From JAICMB01 sp963838885 (GTDB lineage Bacteria > Acidobacteriota > Terriglobia > Bryobacterales > Bryobacteraceae): a DNA stretch of 64,000 nucleotides. The position numbers and the translations under genes are program-made. Where the stretch lies: assembly GCA_963838885.1 (NCBI GenBank), contig CAWITB010000065.1, positions 1-64,000 on the forward strand, written 5' to 3'. A model generated the notes under the pieces. That model ran no database searches and had not been told where the DNA came from. It was given only the letters and a program-made list of their open reading frames with translations. Shown one piece after another: positions 8,391 through 17,853 of the stretch (positions are counted from its first letter, which is position 1; the number at the start of each line of letters is the position of its first letter).

Positions 8391-9512
8391 CTAAACGATC
8401 GTTCCCTCCACCCCACGCGATCCGCATTGCGCCTGCGTGCGGCCTTTCCACATTCCGCCCCGGCCGCTCCAATAACGGACGGCCGAATCGATCGTCGCGG
8501 CGGCATAGAACGCGGCAATCAGCGGCAACGCCGGGGCCCACACGAGGGAGCGGCGATATAAACGCAGCATCGGAGCGTACGCGATCGACATCGTCAGCCA
8601 AGCCGCGCAGCCGGCCGCGCGGCGCGGTCCGATAAATGCGAAAACAGGCGGGGCCATAGACGTGGTAACCAAGCCGGCCAGCGCGGCGCAGAGCAGCACA
8701 GGCGAGTAACGCAGTTGCGTAAATGCGGTGCGCGAAATCATGCGCCAGATTCCCTCGCCGCCGGCGTAGGCGCGCACGCTGCGAGTCTCGCGCGTCAGAC
8801 CTAGCCAGATCTTGCCGCCATTGCGCTTCACGGCGCGCGCGAGCGCGCAATCGTCGATCAGCTCGCCGCGTATGGCCGCAATGCCGCCAATCCGTTCGAG
8901 CATCTCGCGGCGGATCAGCATGCAGCCTCCAGCGGCTCCCGCGGCGCGATACTTCGCGTTCTCGATCCAGGGCGGCGGATACAGCATCAGGAAAAAAAAG
9001 ACGAAGGCGGGAAGAAGCGCCCGCTCGGCAAAGGATTCGGTGCGCAGCAGCGCCATTAGCGAGACGAGATCGAAGCCACCCTCGGCGGCCGTCGCGAGGA
9101 GGGCGGCGATCGTACCCGCGCCATGAACGATATCGGCGTCGGTCAACAGGAGATATTCGGGCCGGCGCTTGGACGCGAACTCGACGCCTTGCGCCACGGC
9201 CCACATCTTGCCAGTCCAACCCGCGGGCAGCGGCGCCGCCGCAAGCACAATCGCGCCGTTTTGGCGCGCCATGAGCGCGGTCGCGTCCGCGCTGTGGTCG
9301 TCGACGACGATCACCGGCAGATCCTGCGCGATTAGAGACGAGACTGCCGCGCCGATCGAAGCCGCCTCGTCGCGCGCCGGAATCACGGCGGCGATGCTGT
9401 GCCGCGTTGACGAGGCGGGCGCGCGATGCGGACGGATGCGCCAGAACCCGCCCCTCCCCACCAGCAGATACGCCCAAACGGCGACCGGGATTGCAGCGAT
9501 GAATACGCCCAA
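8391..9512 (-). CDS. hpnB: Family 2 glycosyltransferase, HpnB-like (hopanoid-associated)
   Basis: A 373-residue membrane-linked GT2. The N-terminal segment (AYLLVGRGGFWR), IPARDEAASIGAAVSSLIAQ, VVDDHSADAT, the TDAD metal site, AGAAGGCMLIRREMLE, RGELIDDCALA and the C-terminal YWSGRGGMWKGRTQ all match the hopanoid-associated HpnB family. Several C-terminal hydrophobic segments anchor it. The frame is open to 9641, but that would cover the divergent gene. TTG 9512 was chosen because a TAGAAT box on the minus strand (plus 9520-9525) ends 7 bases upstream. It probably modifies hopanoid side chains, which is inferred from family association only; no other hpn gene is present here. Confidence 0.8.
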   Translation of the reverse strand: MGVFIAAIPVAVWAYLLVGRGGFWRIRPHRAPASSTRHSIAAVIPARDEAASIGAAVSSLIAQDLPVIVVDDHSADATALMARQNGAIVLAAAPLPAGWTGKMWAVAQGVEFASKRRPEYLLLTDADIVHGAGTIAALLATAAEGGFDLVSLMALLRTESFAERALLPAFVFFFLMLYPPPWIENAKYRAAGAAGGCMLIRREMLERIGGIAAIRGELIDDCALARAVKRNGGKIWLGLTRETRSVRAYAGGEGIWRMISRTAFTQLRYSPVLLCAALAGLVTTSMAPPVFAFIGPRRAAGCAAWLTMSIAYAPMLRLYRRSLVWAPALPLIAAFYAAATIDSAVRYWSGRGGMWKGRTQAQCGSRGVEGTIV

Positions 9513-9518
9513 CTCCTG

Positions 9519-9525
9519 TATTCTA
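9519..9525. promoter_or_regulatory. Shared divergent -10 box between hpnB-like gene and carboxyltransferase
   Basis: TATTCTA reads as TATTCT on the plus strand, ending 6 bases before GTG 9531. On the minus strand it reads as TAGAAT, ending 7 bases before TTG 9512. The start codons are 18 bases apart. This copies the layout at 4235-4241, which supports both non-ATG starts and implies leaderless mRNAs in both directions. Confidence 0.55.
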
Positions 9526-9530
9526 AAACC

Positions 9531-11126
9531 GTGCCCTCCACCACGCCTCAAAGCCGCATGAGGCAGATGGTCGAATCGCTCCAAGAGCTGGAAGAAAAGC
9601 TGCGCGGCGGAGGCGGCGCGAAGAAAATCGACAAGCAGCATCGCGACGGCAAGCTGACGGCGCGCGAACGCATTCGCCTGCTCGCCGATCCCGGCAGCCT
9701 GTTTCTCGAAATTGGCCTGTTGATGGCCTATGACAAATATGACGGGCAGGCTCCGGCGGCGGGCGTCGTCACGGGGCTGGCAAAAATCGAGGGGCGGCCC
9801 GCCGTGATTGTCGCGAACGATGCCACCGTAAAAGCCGGCGCGTGGTGGCCGGAGACGATCACCAAGATCCTGCGCGCGCAGGAGATCGCCATGCGCAACC
9901 GGTTGCCCATCGTCTACCTGGTGGATTCCGCGGGCGTGAATCTGCCCCTTCAGGACGGCATCTTTCCCGGCCAGTACGGCGCGGCGCGCATCTTTTACTA
10001 CAATTCGCTGATGCGCCGCGTGCTGCGCGTCCCGCAGATTGCGGCGGTAATGGGTCCGTGCATCGCGGGCGGAGCATATCTACCGGCTCTCAGCGACGTT
10101 ATTTTCATGGTGGACAAGACGAGTTTCATGGGGCTGGGCGGACCGAATCTCGTTAAAGGCGCGGTGGGCCAGAGCGTGGACGCGGAATCGCTCGGCGGCG
10201 CGCGCATGCACACGACGGCGAGCGGCGTCGCCCACTACATGGCATCGGACGATGCCGATTGCTTGCAGCTTATACGCCAAAGGTTCCGCGACATGCCGTC
10301 CCCCGCCGTATCCCCGAAAGGCACGCCGCCGGCTAAATCCGCCGAGGCGTTATACGATCTCGTGCCCGCCGATCATCGCCTGCCGTATAGCGTCGAAGAA
10401 GTCATCGAGCGCATCGTCGATCACGACGATTATCTTGAATTCCAGCCCCATTACGCCGCGGAAATGTTGTGCGCGAACGCGCGCTTAGCGGGTCATGCGG
10501 TGGCGCTGATCGGGAATCGGCGCGGGTTTCTGAAAACCGAAGCCGGGCCGCGCATCGGGGGCATCGTGTATACGGAGTCGGCGCGCAAGGTCGCGTACTT
10601 CGTCGAAAACGCCGAGCGCAACAACACCCCGCTGATCTATTTTCAGGACGTCTCCGGATTCATGGTGGGCGCGGAGGCGGAGCGGGAAGGAATCATTCGC
10701 GCGGGCGCGGAGATGGTCGAAACCATGGCGTGCTCGACCGTGCCGAAGATTATTCTCACGATCAATCACGCGAGCGGCGCGGGATATTACGCGATGGCCG
10801 GCCAGGGATTCGATCCAAACTTTGCGTTTGCGTGGCCCACGGCGCGCATCGGCGTCATGGAGGGCGATTCCGCCGTGCAGGCCGTGCATGGTCCGGAGTT
10901 GGCGAAGATCAAGGAAGAGAACCGGCCCGTGCCGGAAGAATTGCAGGAGAAGATCGAGAATACGAGGCACAATTACGAGCAGTGGCTGGACGCCCGCCAC
11001 GCTGCGGCCATGGGGTACGTCGATGCGCTTCTCGATCCGCTCGAGACGCGGCGCGTCCTGACGTTCGCGTTGGAAGCGTGCCTGGCGAATAATCCGCGTA
11101 AGCATCTGGCGCTCGAAACCCTATGA
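9531..11126 (+). CDS. Acyl-CoA carboxylase, carboxyltransferase (beta) subunit
   Basis: A 531-residue carboxyltransferase of the propionyl-/methylcrotonyl-/geranyl-CoA carboxylase beta family, which moves CO2 from carboxybiotin to an acyl-CoA. N-terminal LRGGGGAKKIDKQH and GKLTARERIRLLADPGS, the oxyanion segments VMGPCIAGGAYLPALSDVIF and FMGLGGPNLVKGAVG, and the C-terminal SGFMVGAEAEREGIIRAGAE and GAGYYAMAGQGFDPNFAFAW are all present at full length. GTG 9531 is preceded by a TATTCT box; ATG 9558 is the alternative. The stop overlaps the AtuA gene by 4 bases. No biotin carboxylase subunit is encoded here. The methylcrotonyl/geranyl-like N-terminus and the AtuA neighbours argue against a simple acetyl-CoA enzyme, but substrate is open. 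Confidence 0.88.
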   Translation: MPSTTPQSRMRQMVESLQELEEKLRGGGGAKKIDKQHRDGKLTARERIRLLADPGSLFLEIGLLMAYDKYDGQAPAAGVVTGLAKIEGRPAVIVANDATVKAGAWWPETITKILRAQEIAMRNRLPIVYLVDSAGVNLPLQDGIFPGQYGAARIFYYNSLMRRVLRVPQIAAVMGPCIAGGAYLPALSDVIFMVDKTSFMGLGGPNLVKGAVGQSVDAESLGGARMHTTASGVAHYMASDDADCLQLIRQRFRDMPSPAVSPKGTPPAKSAEALYDLVPADHRLPYSVEEVIERIVDHDDYLEFQPHYAAEMLCANARLAGHAVALIGNRRGFLKTEAGPRIGGIVYTESARKVAYFVENAERNNTPLIYFQDVSGFMVGAEAEREGIIRAGAEMVETMACSTVPKIILTINHASGAGYYAMAGQGFDPNFAFAWPTARIGVMEGDSAVQAVHGPELAKIKEENRPVPEELQEKIENTRHNYEQWLDARHAAAMGYVDALLDPLETRRVLTFALEACLANNPRKHLALETL

Positions 11127-12457
11127 TCCGCATCGCCAACGGCCAGGGATTTTGGGGCGATTGGCTGGAAGCGCCGGTGCGGCTGGTGGAGCAAGGGCCC
11201 ATCGATTATCTGATCCTCGATTATCTGGCCGAAGTGACCATGTCGATTCTCCAGAAGCAGCGCAAGAGCGATGCGAGTTTGGGGTACGCGCGGGATTTTC
11301 CGCCGCTCATGGGGCGCATGGCGCGGCTGCTGCGCGAGCGCAACGTGAAGGTGCTGGCCAACGCGGGCGGCGTCAATCCGTTAGCCTGCGCTCGAGAAGT
11401 CAGGCGGCTCGCGCCCGATCTCAAGATCGCCATCGTACTGGGAGACGACGTGCTCGGCCGTCTTGATGAATTTCTGTCGCACGGCTACGAGATGCGCAAC
11501 ATGGACACCGGCGAGCCGCTGCGTAAAATTCGCGAAAAGATCACCAGCGCAAACGCTTACCTCGGCGCTTTTCCCCTGGCGCAGGCGCTGGATACCGGCG
11601 CCGACGTCGTCATCACGGGACGCTGCGCGGACGCGGCGCTGGCGCTGGCGCCCATGATCCAGCGCTTCGATTGGAAGTCCGGCGACTGGAACCGTCTTGC
11701 CTCCGGCATCGTCGCGGGGCACATCGTCGAGTGCGGCGCGCAATGCACCGGCGGCAATTGCATCGCCGACTGGCGCGGCATTCCGGATTTCGCAAATATC
11801 GGATATCCGATCGTCGAGGCCGAGCCGGACGGTTCCTTCGCGATCACAAAACATCCCGGAACGGGCGGGCGCGTGGACCTCGACGGCATCAAGGAACAGT
11901 TGCTATACGAGATCGGCGATCCGCGGCAGTACATCACACCGGATGTCATCGCCGACTTCACGTCGATTCGGCTGGCGCAGGATGGCCCCGACTGCGTGCG
12001 CGGCACTGGCGTCAGGGGTTTACCGCGGACGGAGATGCTGAAAATTTCGATCAGCTACGAGTGGGGCTGGAAGGCCATTGGGACCTTGGTCTACAGCGCG
12101 CCCGACGCGATCGAAAAGGCGCGGGTGGCGGATGCCGTGGTACGCGAGCGGCTGCAGCAGCTCGGGCTCCAATTCGACGCCGTGTACACGGAGTTTTTCG
12201 GCGTGAATGCGGTGCAGGGGCCGGTGGCCGTTTCGTGTCCCGATACACCGGAGGTGCAGGTGCGCATGGGAGTGCGTGGACACGATAAGAAGGCGGTCGA
12301 TCGGTTTACGCGCGAGCTGATCCCTTTGGTGTTGAGTGGGCCTCCCACGGCGACCGGGTATGGCGAGGGTCGGCCGGCGGTCCGCGAAGTGATCGCCTAT
12401 TGGCCCGCGCTCGTGCCGCGCGATTTGATTCAGCCCCGCGTGGAGGCGATCGAATGA
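11123..12457 (+). CDS. AtuA/DUF1446 family protein
   Basis: A 444-residue protein of the acyclic terpene utilisation AtuA family (DUF1446). Visible family segments are ANGQGFWGDW, DYLILDYLAEVTMSILQKQR, NAGGVNPLACA, DVVITGRCADAALALAPM, HIVECGAQCTGGN, GYPIVEAEPDGSFAITKHPG and TGGRVDLDGIKEQLLYEIGD. The founding member lies in the citronellol/geraniol catabolic cluster of Pseudomonas; its biochemical role is not settled. Here it is coupled by 4-base ATGA overlaps to a carboxyltransferase upstream and the AtuA-like small protein downstream. It therefore likely works on, or is needed for, the same acyl-CoA substrate. Confidence 0.85.
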   Translation: MIRIANGQGFWGDWLEAPVRLVEQGPIDYLILDYLAEVTMSILQKQRKSDASLGYARDFPPLMGRMARLLRERNVKVLANAGGVNPLACAREVRRLAPDLKIAIVLGDDVLGRLDEFLSHGYEMRNMDTGEPLRKIREKITSANAYLGAFPLAQALDTGADVVITGRCADAALALAPMIQRFDWKSGDWNRLASGIVAGHIVECGAQCTGGNCIADWRGIPDFANIGYPIVEAEPDGSFAITKHPGTGGRVDLDGIKEQLLYEIGDPRQYITPDVIADFTSIRLAQDGPDCVRGTGVRGLPRTEMLKISISYEWGWKAIGTLVYSAPDAIEKARVADAVVRERLQQLGLQFDAVYTEFFGVNAVQGPVAVSCPDTPEVQVRMGVRGHDKKAVDRFTRELIPLVLSGPPTATGYGEGRPAVREVIAYWPALVPRDLIQPRVEAIE

Positions 12458-12789
12458 AGATTCCGCTCGCGCGCATCGCTCACGCCCGCTCCGGCGATAA
12501 GGGCGACGTCTCGAACATCGGCATCATCGCCTACCGGGAAGAAGACTATCCGATCCTGCTGCGGGAAGTGACGGCCGAGCGCGTGAAGGCCTATTTTGGC
12601 GAGTTTGTGAAGGGCCAAGTGGAGCGTTTCGAGCTGCCGAATTTATGGGCGCTGAATTTTGTAATGCGCGATGCGCTCGATGGCGGCGGCACCATTTCTC
12701 TGCGCACCGACGCGCAGGGCAAGACGCTCGGCGCGGCGCTGCTGCGGATGGAGATTGAGGTAGACGAGGGCGGCGGCGAGAAGCTATAG
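12454..12789 (+). CDS. AtuA-like small ferredoxin-fold protein
   Basis: A 111-residue protein matching the small AtuA-like domain that in many genomes follows, or is fused to the C-terminus of, DUF1446 proteins. The conserved start IAHARSGDKGDVSNIGIIAY and the middle FELPNLWALNFVMRDALDGG are diagnostic. The start ATG 12454 overlaps the AtuA stop by 4 bases, so translation is coupled. No catalytic role is known; it is probably a structural partner or second domain of the AtuA protein encoded immediately upstream. Confidence 0.85.
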   Translation: MKIPLARIAHARSGDKGDVSNIGIIAYREEDYPILLREVTAERVKAYFGEFVKGQVERFELPNLWALNFVMRDALDGGGTISLRTDAQGKTLGAALLRMEIEVDEGGGEKL

Positions 12790-12817
12790 CCGTCCCCGCC
12801 CCATCGCGAAATTGGCG

Positions 12818-15800
12818 TTAGAACGACACCTTCAATGCGAACTGCATCTCGCGCGGCTTGTTGAACTGCGACGAAACGACGCCGAACGATGGCGAGGACA
12901 CGCTCGTGTTGGGCGCCGCGAAGTTGGGCGTGTTCAGGACATTAAACATCTCCGCGCGGACCTGCGTGCGAATCATGTGATCCTTGAGGCTCGTCTCGAA
13001 ATTCTTCACCAGTACCGCATCGAGGTTTTGTATCCAATCGGTGCGAACATCGGGCAGCCGCGGTCCCACGTTGCCAAAAGAGAACGCTGGAGCGACCGAA
13101 AACACGCTCGTGTTAAACCAGTGGCTCAGCGTGGGATTCGAGATCGCCGCGCTCTGCCCGTTATTCACCGCCGGCAAGCCCAATCCGATCGGCGTGCCGC
13201 TCTGCAGACGCGCGATGCCGTCCAGGTTCCAGCCGCCCAATACGAAATTCACCGCGCGATTCCAGTTTGCGCCGATCGCGCGATGACGGCCGAACGGCAG
13301 GTTATAAACCATGCTGCCGATAAAATTATTCGGCGTATCGAATGCCGACAGCGATTTCAGCAGATGCTGATTGTAGTAATCGAGCGAGGTCGTGCTCTGC
13401 ATATTATCGATCGCCTTCGAGCGCGTGTAGGAGGCAAGCAGCGTGAACGATGCCGACATGCGCCGTTCCACTTGAATCGTGCCCGCGTGATAGGTGGAAC
13501 TCCCGTTCGGCACATATTCCTGTTGCACGCCGCTGTCTCCCACGTACTGCGGGAACGGCAACAACGACTGCCGCCGCGAAATGGTGGGACCCGATAGCCC
13601 GCCTGTCGCGATGAATCCATAAAAAGGATTCGGCACTTGGTCGTTCAGCGATTGCCCTAGCGCGAGATACTGGTCCGGAAGCTGGTTGATGTTAAAAGGA
13701 CCGCTAATCAAGTGCGTTCCCTTGTTGCCCCAATAGTAGGCACTCATCACGATCTTCCCCGGCATTTCCCATTGCGCCTCAATATTCCAGAGCTGTACGT
13801 ATCCGGTTCGAAAATGATCTTCAGGCGCCTGAATCGTGGCGCCGACATTCGCCAGTGGATCTTTGTCGTTCAGCGGCGGCAGCACGCCCTGCGGAAAAGG
13901 ATTGCTCAACGTGTTCGCGGGCGTGACGCCGTCGATAGTCGCTGTCATGGGCGTATCGCGAAACGCCTCCACTGCTCCGCCGCTATTGCCTTTCAAGTAT
14001 CGCGGCGCGTAAAAGATGCCGTACCCGCCGCGGATCACCACCTTCGGCATCGCCTGATAGGCAAAACCGAAGCGCGGCCCGAAGTTCAAATAATTCGTCT
14101 GCTGGGTGTAGCTATCGTTCCCATTGACGCCGATCCAATCCAGCACGCCCTTGAGATTCGGAAGGCCTGCCGCGGCGCCGAGAGGACTGGGCGCCAGTGG
14201 GTTGAACGAAGCCAGCCGTCCGTATTTTTCGGCAGCGCCGCGTTCCAGGTCGTAGCGCAGCCCGATGTTCAATGTCAGCTTCGGCGTCACCTTCCAGTCG
14301 TCCTGCAGGTAGAACCCCCAGTAGGATCCCTGAGTCGAAATCGGCTCCAATTCGCGGATCACGCCCGTCGTGGGAGTTCCCAACAGAAAATCCGCGAATC
14401 CGTAACCGGCGGTCTTGCTGGCCGCCACGGGATTCGGTCCTTGCGTAAAAGTCCGGTCGAAGCTGAAAACGCCGGAAGGCGATTGGTTTTGCCCTTCGTT
14501 AAAATCGAGTATCCGGAACTCGGCGCCCCACTTCACGTTGTGCGCCCCGCGCGTGTACGACATGCCGCCGTGCCATACAAACACATTGCGCGGCTGGAAC
14601 TGCACGAACGCGTCCTGGCCATTGGACGTTCCCACCACATCCGTCATATTAAACACCGGGAACTGCGGCGCCGCTTCGGAAACGAAGCTAGCCGGGAAGC
14701 CCAGCGTGCCCACATTGAAGCCGTTCGAGCGCCCGAACTGCGTGCCCTGCGCACGGCTCGCCGAAAACTCCAAATACCCGAGCATTTGCGGCGAGAATAC
14801 GTGCGTTAGGTTGACCACGCCCTGGCTGAAGACGTCCGTCGTATTGCGGCCGCCTCCCACCGGCGGTGCCATCGGGCCGGCCGTCAGGCGAACGTCTTGC
14901 TGATGCGATAAGCGCAGAAAAGCGCGCGTACTATCCGTGAAGTTCTCGTCCGCGCGCACGTCCCACTTATCGCTATTGGTGATCGCGTTTGTCGAGTAGA
15001 TGAAATTGTTCTGCCCGGTAATCGGATCGCCCGGCAGGTTTGGCTGCGGATAGAACGACAGCGTCTTCGCGGCGACCGTATCGAAGCGGCTTGCCGGGAT
15101 GATATTCCCCGGGAAGGCGCTGCGCGAGCGCGTCCCGTCCTCGTTCACTACCAGCGTCGCCGGATCGTAAACCTGAATCAATGCGGGCGCTCCGTTCACG
15201 TTCGCGAACGTTTGCGAGAAGTTGCCCTGACGCTGCAACGCCGTCGGCACGGTCGAAATGCTGGTCACCGGATATCCTTGCCGCAGCCCTTCGTAATCGC
15301 CGAAGACAAATGTTTTGTTCTTGAATACCGGGCCTCCGGCATTGCCGCCGAACTGATGCCGCTTAAATGAAGGATTGGCGATGCCCGACTTATTATTGAA
15401 AAAATTGTTCGCGTCGAAAATCGAGTTGCGATAGAAATCGTAGGCCGTCCCATGGTAATCGTTCGTGCCCGATTTCGTGATCATGTTGACGATGCCCCCC
15501 GTCGTGCGTCCGAACTCCGCGTCGTAGCTATTGGCCTGCACCCGGAATTCCTGGACGGAATCGACCGGCGGATCGATGATGCCGTAATTGCTGTCCGGCG
15601 TGGTATCGGGCGCGCCGTCGATCATGATCTCCTGCGATCCCGAGCGGCCTCCGCCCACGTAAAAATCGTTCTTGAAAAAATTGCGGCCGACGTCGGTTCC
15701 GCCGCCGTTGCCAAAGTTATTTCCGAACACGACTCCCGGCGTCAAACCGATCAGCGCTATCGGGTCGCGCACGTTCAGCGGCAGGTTCTCGATGCTGCGC

Positions 15801-16207
15801 TCCGTTACGACGGCGCCAAGCGTGGCGCTGTCGGTCTCGAGTGGCGCCGGCGCCGCCGAAACCACCACCTCCTCGCTCGTGTTGCCCACCTGCATCTTTA
15901 TGTCGATCGTCAGGGTATCGCCGATATTCACCGTGATAGGTCCCTGCTCATACGTCTTGAACCCCGCCAGCGTCGCCGTAAGCTTGTATTGGGCCGGCGG
16001 CAGCGCCGGCAGACGATAGATGCCCTGGCCGTTCGATATGGCGTTGAACGTCACGCCCGTGCCCGTATTCGCGGCCGCGATCTTGGCATTCGGAACTACC
16101 GCGCCGCTGCTGTCGGTAACAACGCCAGATATCTGCGCTTGAAACGTCTGGCTCCATGCTGTCGAAAGCGTTAGGAGCAAACAAAACAGCAACTGAATGT
16201 TTCGCAT
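12818..16207 (-). CDS. Oar-like TonB-dependent receptor
   Basis: An outer-membrane receptor of 1129 residues, typical of the very large acidobacterial Oar-like family. A signal peptide (MRNIQLLFCLLLTLSTAWS) is followed by a carboxypeptidase-regulatory-like beta-sandwich (about 25-110; ISGVVTDSSGAVVPNAKI, GIYRLPALPPAQYKLTATLA). Next comes a plug domain with the family stretches VDSVQEFRVQANSYDAEFGR and GGIVNMITKSGTNDYHGTAY, then a long barrel ending in REMQFALKVSF. ATG 16207 is preferred because AGAGGGA lies about 7 bases upstream. The gene follows the FAD oxidoreductase by 12 bases on the same strand, so the two form an operon. Transport substrate is unknown; the alpha-galactosidase nearby suggests a glycan. 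Confidence 0.92.
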   Translation of the reverse strand: MRNIQLLFCLLLTLSTAWSQTFQAQISGVVTDSSGAVVPNAKIAAANTGTGVTFNAISNGQGIYRLPALPPAQYKLTATLAGFKTYEQGPITVNIGDTLTIDIKMQVGNTSEEVVVSAAPAPLETDSATLGAVVTERSIENLPLNVRDPIALIGLTPGVVFGNNFGNGGGTDVGRNFFKNDFYVGGGRSGSQEIMIDGAPDTTPDSNYGIIDPPVDSVQEFRVQANSYDAEFGRTTGGIVNMITKSGTNDYHGTAYDFYRNSIFDANNFFNNKSGIANPSFKRHQFGGNAGGPVFKNKTFVFGDYEGLRQGYPVTSISTVPTALQRQGNFSQTFANVNGAPALIQVYDPATLVVNEDGTRSRSAFPGNIIPASRFDTVAAKTLSFYPQPNLPGDPITGQNNFIYSTNAITNSDKWDVRADENFTDSTRAFLRLSHQQDVRLTAGPMAPPVGGGRNTTDVFSQGVVNLTHVFSPQMLGYLEFSASRAQGTQFGRSNGFNVGTLGFPASFVSEAAPQFPVFNMTDVVGTSNGQDAFVQFQPRNVFVWHGGMSYTRGAHNVKWGAEFRILDFNEGQNQSPSGVFSFDRTFTQGPNPVAASKTAGYGFADFLLGTPTTGVIRELEPISTQGSYWGFYLQDDWKVTPKLTLNIGLRYDLERGAAEKYGRLASFNPLAPSPLGAAAGLPNLKGVLDWIGVNGNDSYTQQTNYLNFGPRFGFAYQAMPKVVIRGGYGIFYAPRYLKGNSGGAVEAFRDTPMTATIDGVTPANTLSNPFPQGVLPPLNDKDPLANVGATIQAPEDHFRTGYVQLWNIEAQWEMPGKIVMSAYYWGNKGTHLISGPFNINQLPDQYLALGQSLNDQVPNPFYGFIATGGLSGPTISRRQSLLPFPQYVGDSGVQQEYVPNGSSTYHAGTIQVERRMSASFTLLASYTRSKAIDNMQSTTSLDYYNQHLLKSLSAFDTPNNFIGSMVYNLPFGRHRAIGANWNRAVNFVLGGWNLDGIARLQSGTPIGLGLPAVNNGQSAAISNPTLSHWFNTSVFSVAPAFSFGNVGPRLPDVRTDWIQNLDAVLVKNFETSLKDHMIRTQVRAEMFNVLNTPNFAAPNTSVSSPSFGVVSSQFNKPREMQFALKVSF

Positions 16208-16219
16208 CGTCAATCCCTC

Positions 16220-17833
16220 TCAATTCCGCCGATTCGTTCGAATGTCGTCTAAAGAAAGAATCTGCCCTTGCTCGCGCAGGCGCTTCTGCAACTGTTCCAA
16301 ATCGATCTGGCGCAGGCGCCGCCGGGCGCGAATGGACAGGGCCGCCGCGACTCCGGCGCTCTGTCCCGCAATCATGTACTGCGGCTCCATACGGAACGAG
16401 CCGTAAGCGATTGTCGAGGCCGAAATGCAGGAGGTCACCAGCAAGTTCGCGGTCTGCTCCTCCCGCGGCAGCAGCGCCCGGTATGGGATTTGCCACGGTT
16501 GCACCGGATAACTGATATAGCCTTCCGTGAACACCTCGTCGGTCGCCTGCGGAAAGCGATAGACCGTGTGCGCCAGCCACTGTACTTCGCGGATATCGAT
16601 GTTATATCCGGCCATCCCGATCGAATCGTATTTTTCGCGGTTCTCTTCGAGATCGTGCTGCGTCAGGACGTACTCGCCCAACATCCGCCGCCCCTCGCGC
16701 ACATAGAGCTGGTGCGGCCAGTGGTCCGTATCGGCGAACTCGTCCTTTGGCAAACCCCAGCGCAGCGCTTCGGCGCGCAAACGCTCCGGCACAGCGGCGT
16801 CGTGCTGCAGAAAATAGAGCAGGCCCTGCGCCCAATGCAGATGCTCGTCCCAGATCTGCCGCCGCCGCGCGTAGCTCGCGTCCGGGTACTCCCAGCTCGC
16901 GCCCAATAGGTCCGTCGACACCGGGCCATTGCTGTTTGCGTCGCCCTTACCGTGCGGGAGCGGCGCGATCGCGATGAAGCTCTCCAGCGACAACTCCCGC
17001 TTGCCGCTGTCTATATACCTCTTCAGCATGAGATAACGCGCCGCATCGTAACCCGGAGGCGCTTCGATCGGAACCCGGTTCTCCGCGATATCCGTCAAGC
17101 ACAGCCGGAAACAGTACGATTGGAATTTTCCATCGCCCTCTCCGAGCTGTCCTTCGTTTTCCTGCGCGACCACATACGGCAATAAGCCGCCGCCATCCGG
17201 ACGCAGCGCGGAAACGGGAAACCGGAACTGATGATGGCCCGGCAGCAGATCCTGGCGCCCCGCCAGGGACTCGCCGTATCGCGCCCGCCCTTCGCGGCCC
17301 ACCGTGTAGGAAACGCCGGCCGCCTTCATGAGGTCGCCTTCATAGGAGCTGTCGATGAATACCGTCCCGCTAAACTCCGCGCCATCCTCGGTCCGCAGCG
17401 TCACAATGCGCGATCCCGCCTTCTTCACCGACGCCAGCCGCGACGCGAAGAACGTTTTCACTTCGGCGCGCGCCAGCTCTTCGCGGAACTCCGCCTCGGC
17501 GACCTTGGGTTCGAATGTCCAGGCCACCCGCTCGCCGTAGCGCCGCCCGAGTGCTTCGAAGAACTGCCGCGCCAATCCCCCGATCACCATCTCCTGCCGG
17601 TCCATATCGGTCTTGCTCAAACCGCCCGAGACCATGCCGCCGACATGCCGCCCCGGTTCAATCAGGGCGACGCGTACGCCTTCGCCGGCCGCCGCGATGG
17701 CGGCCATCACGCCCCCCGCGGTCGCGCCATATACGACGACATCGAAGGAATTCGTGGGAGCCGTGGCGCCGGTCAGGCATGCCACGGAGAGGGCCGTCGA
17801 GAGCAGTAGCCGTAGAACCACCAACCAGAGCAT
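16220..17833 (-). CDS. Secreted FAD-dependent oxidoreductase
   Basis: A 537-residue FAD-dependent oxidoreductase of the FAD_oxidored (PF12831-like) group. It has a signal peptide (MLWLVVLRLLLSTALSVACL), an N-terminal dinucleotide-binding motif (VVVYGATAGGVMAAIAAAGE, about 32-51) and RVALIEPGRHVGGMVSGGL. The C-terminal FAD-contact region includes VTSCISASTIAYGSFRMEPQ and MIAGQSAGVAAALS. Such exported enzymes often sit in acidobacterial and planctomycete sugar loci and may oxidise sugars or sugar derivatives. Here it is cotranscribed with the TonB receptor and divergent from the regulator-like gene at 17926, whose promoter area carries phased repeats. Confidence 0.82.
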   Translation of the reverse strand: MLWLVVLRLLLSTALSVACLTGATAPTNSFDVVVYGATAGGVMAAIAAAGEGVRVALIEPGRHVGGMVSGGLSKTDMDRQEMVIGGLARQFFEALGRRYGERVAWTFEPKVAEAEFREELARAEVKTFFASRLASVKKAGSRIVTLRTEDGAEFSGTVFIDSSYEGDLMKAAGVSYTVGREGRARYGESLAGRQDLLPGHHQFRFPVSALRPDGGGLLPYVVAQENEGQLGEGDGKFQSYCFRLCLTDIAENRVPIEAPPGYDAARYLMLKRYIDSGKRELSLESFIAIAPLPHGKGDANSNGPVSTDLLGASWEYPDASYARRRQIWDEHLHWAQGLLYFLQHDAAVPERLRAEALRWGLPKDEFADTDHWPHQLYVREGRRMLGEYVLTQHDLEENREKYDSIGMAGYNIDIREVQWLAHTVYRFPQATDEVFTEGYISYPVQPWQIPYRALLPREEQTANLLVTSCISASTIAYGSFRMEPQYMIAGQSAGVAAALSIRARRRLRQIDLEQLQKRLREQGQILSLDDIRTNRRN

Positions 17834-17853
17834 CTCGCTGAAAGGGGATTTCC

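Noticed and set aside
8391..9641. An upstream ATG start for the HpnB-like protein
   Set aside because: It would place about 43 residues antisense to the divergent carboxyltransferase and before the family N-terminus; the TTG at 9512 sits correctly behind a -10 box.
12812..14809. Long plus-strand frames opposite the TonB receptor
   Set aside because: They are antisense shadows of a clearly recognised receptor; translations are Arg/His-rich without domains.
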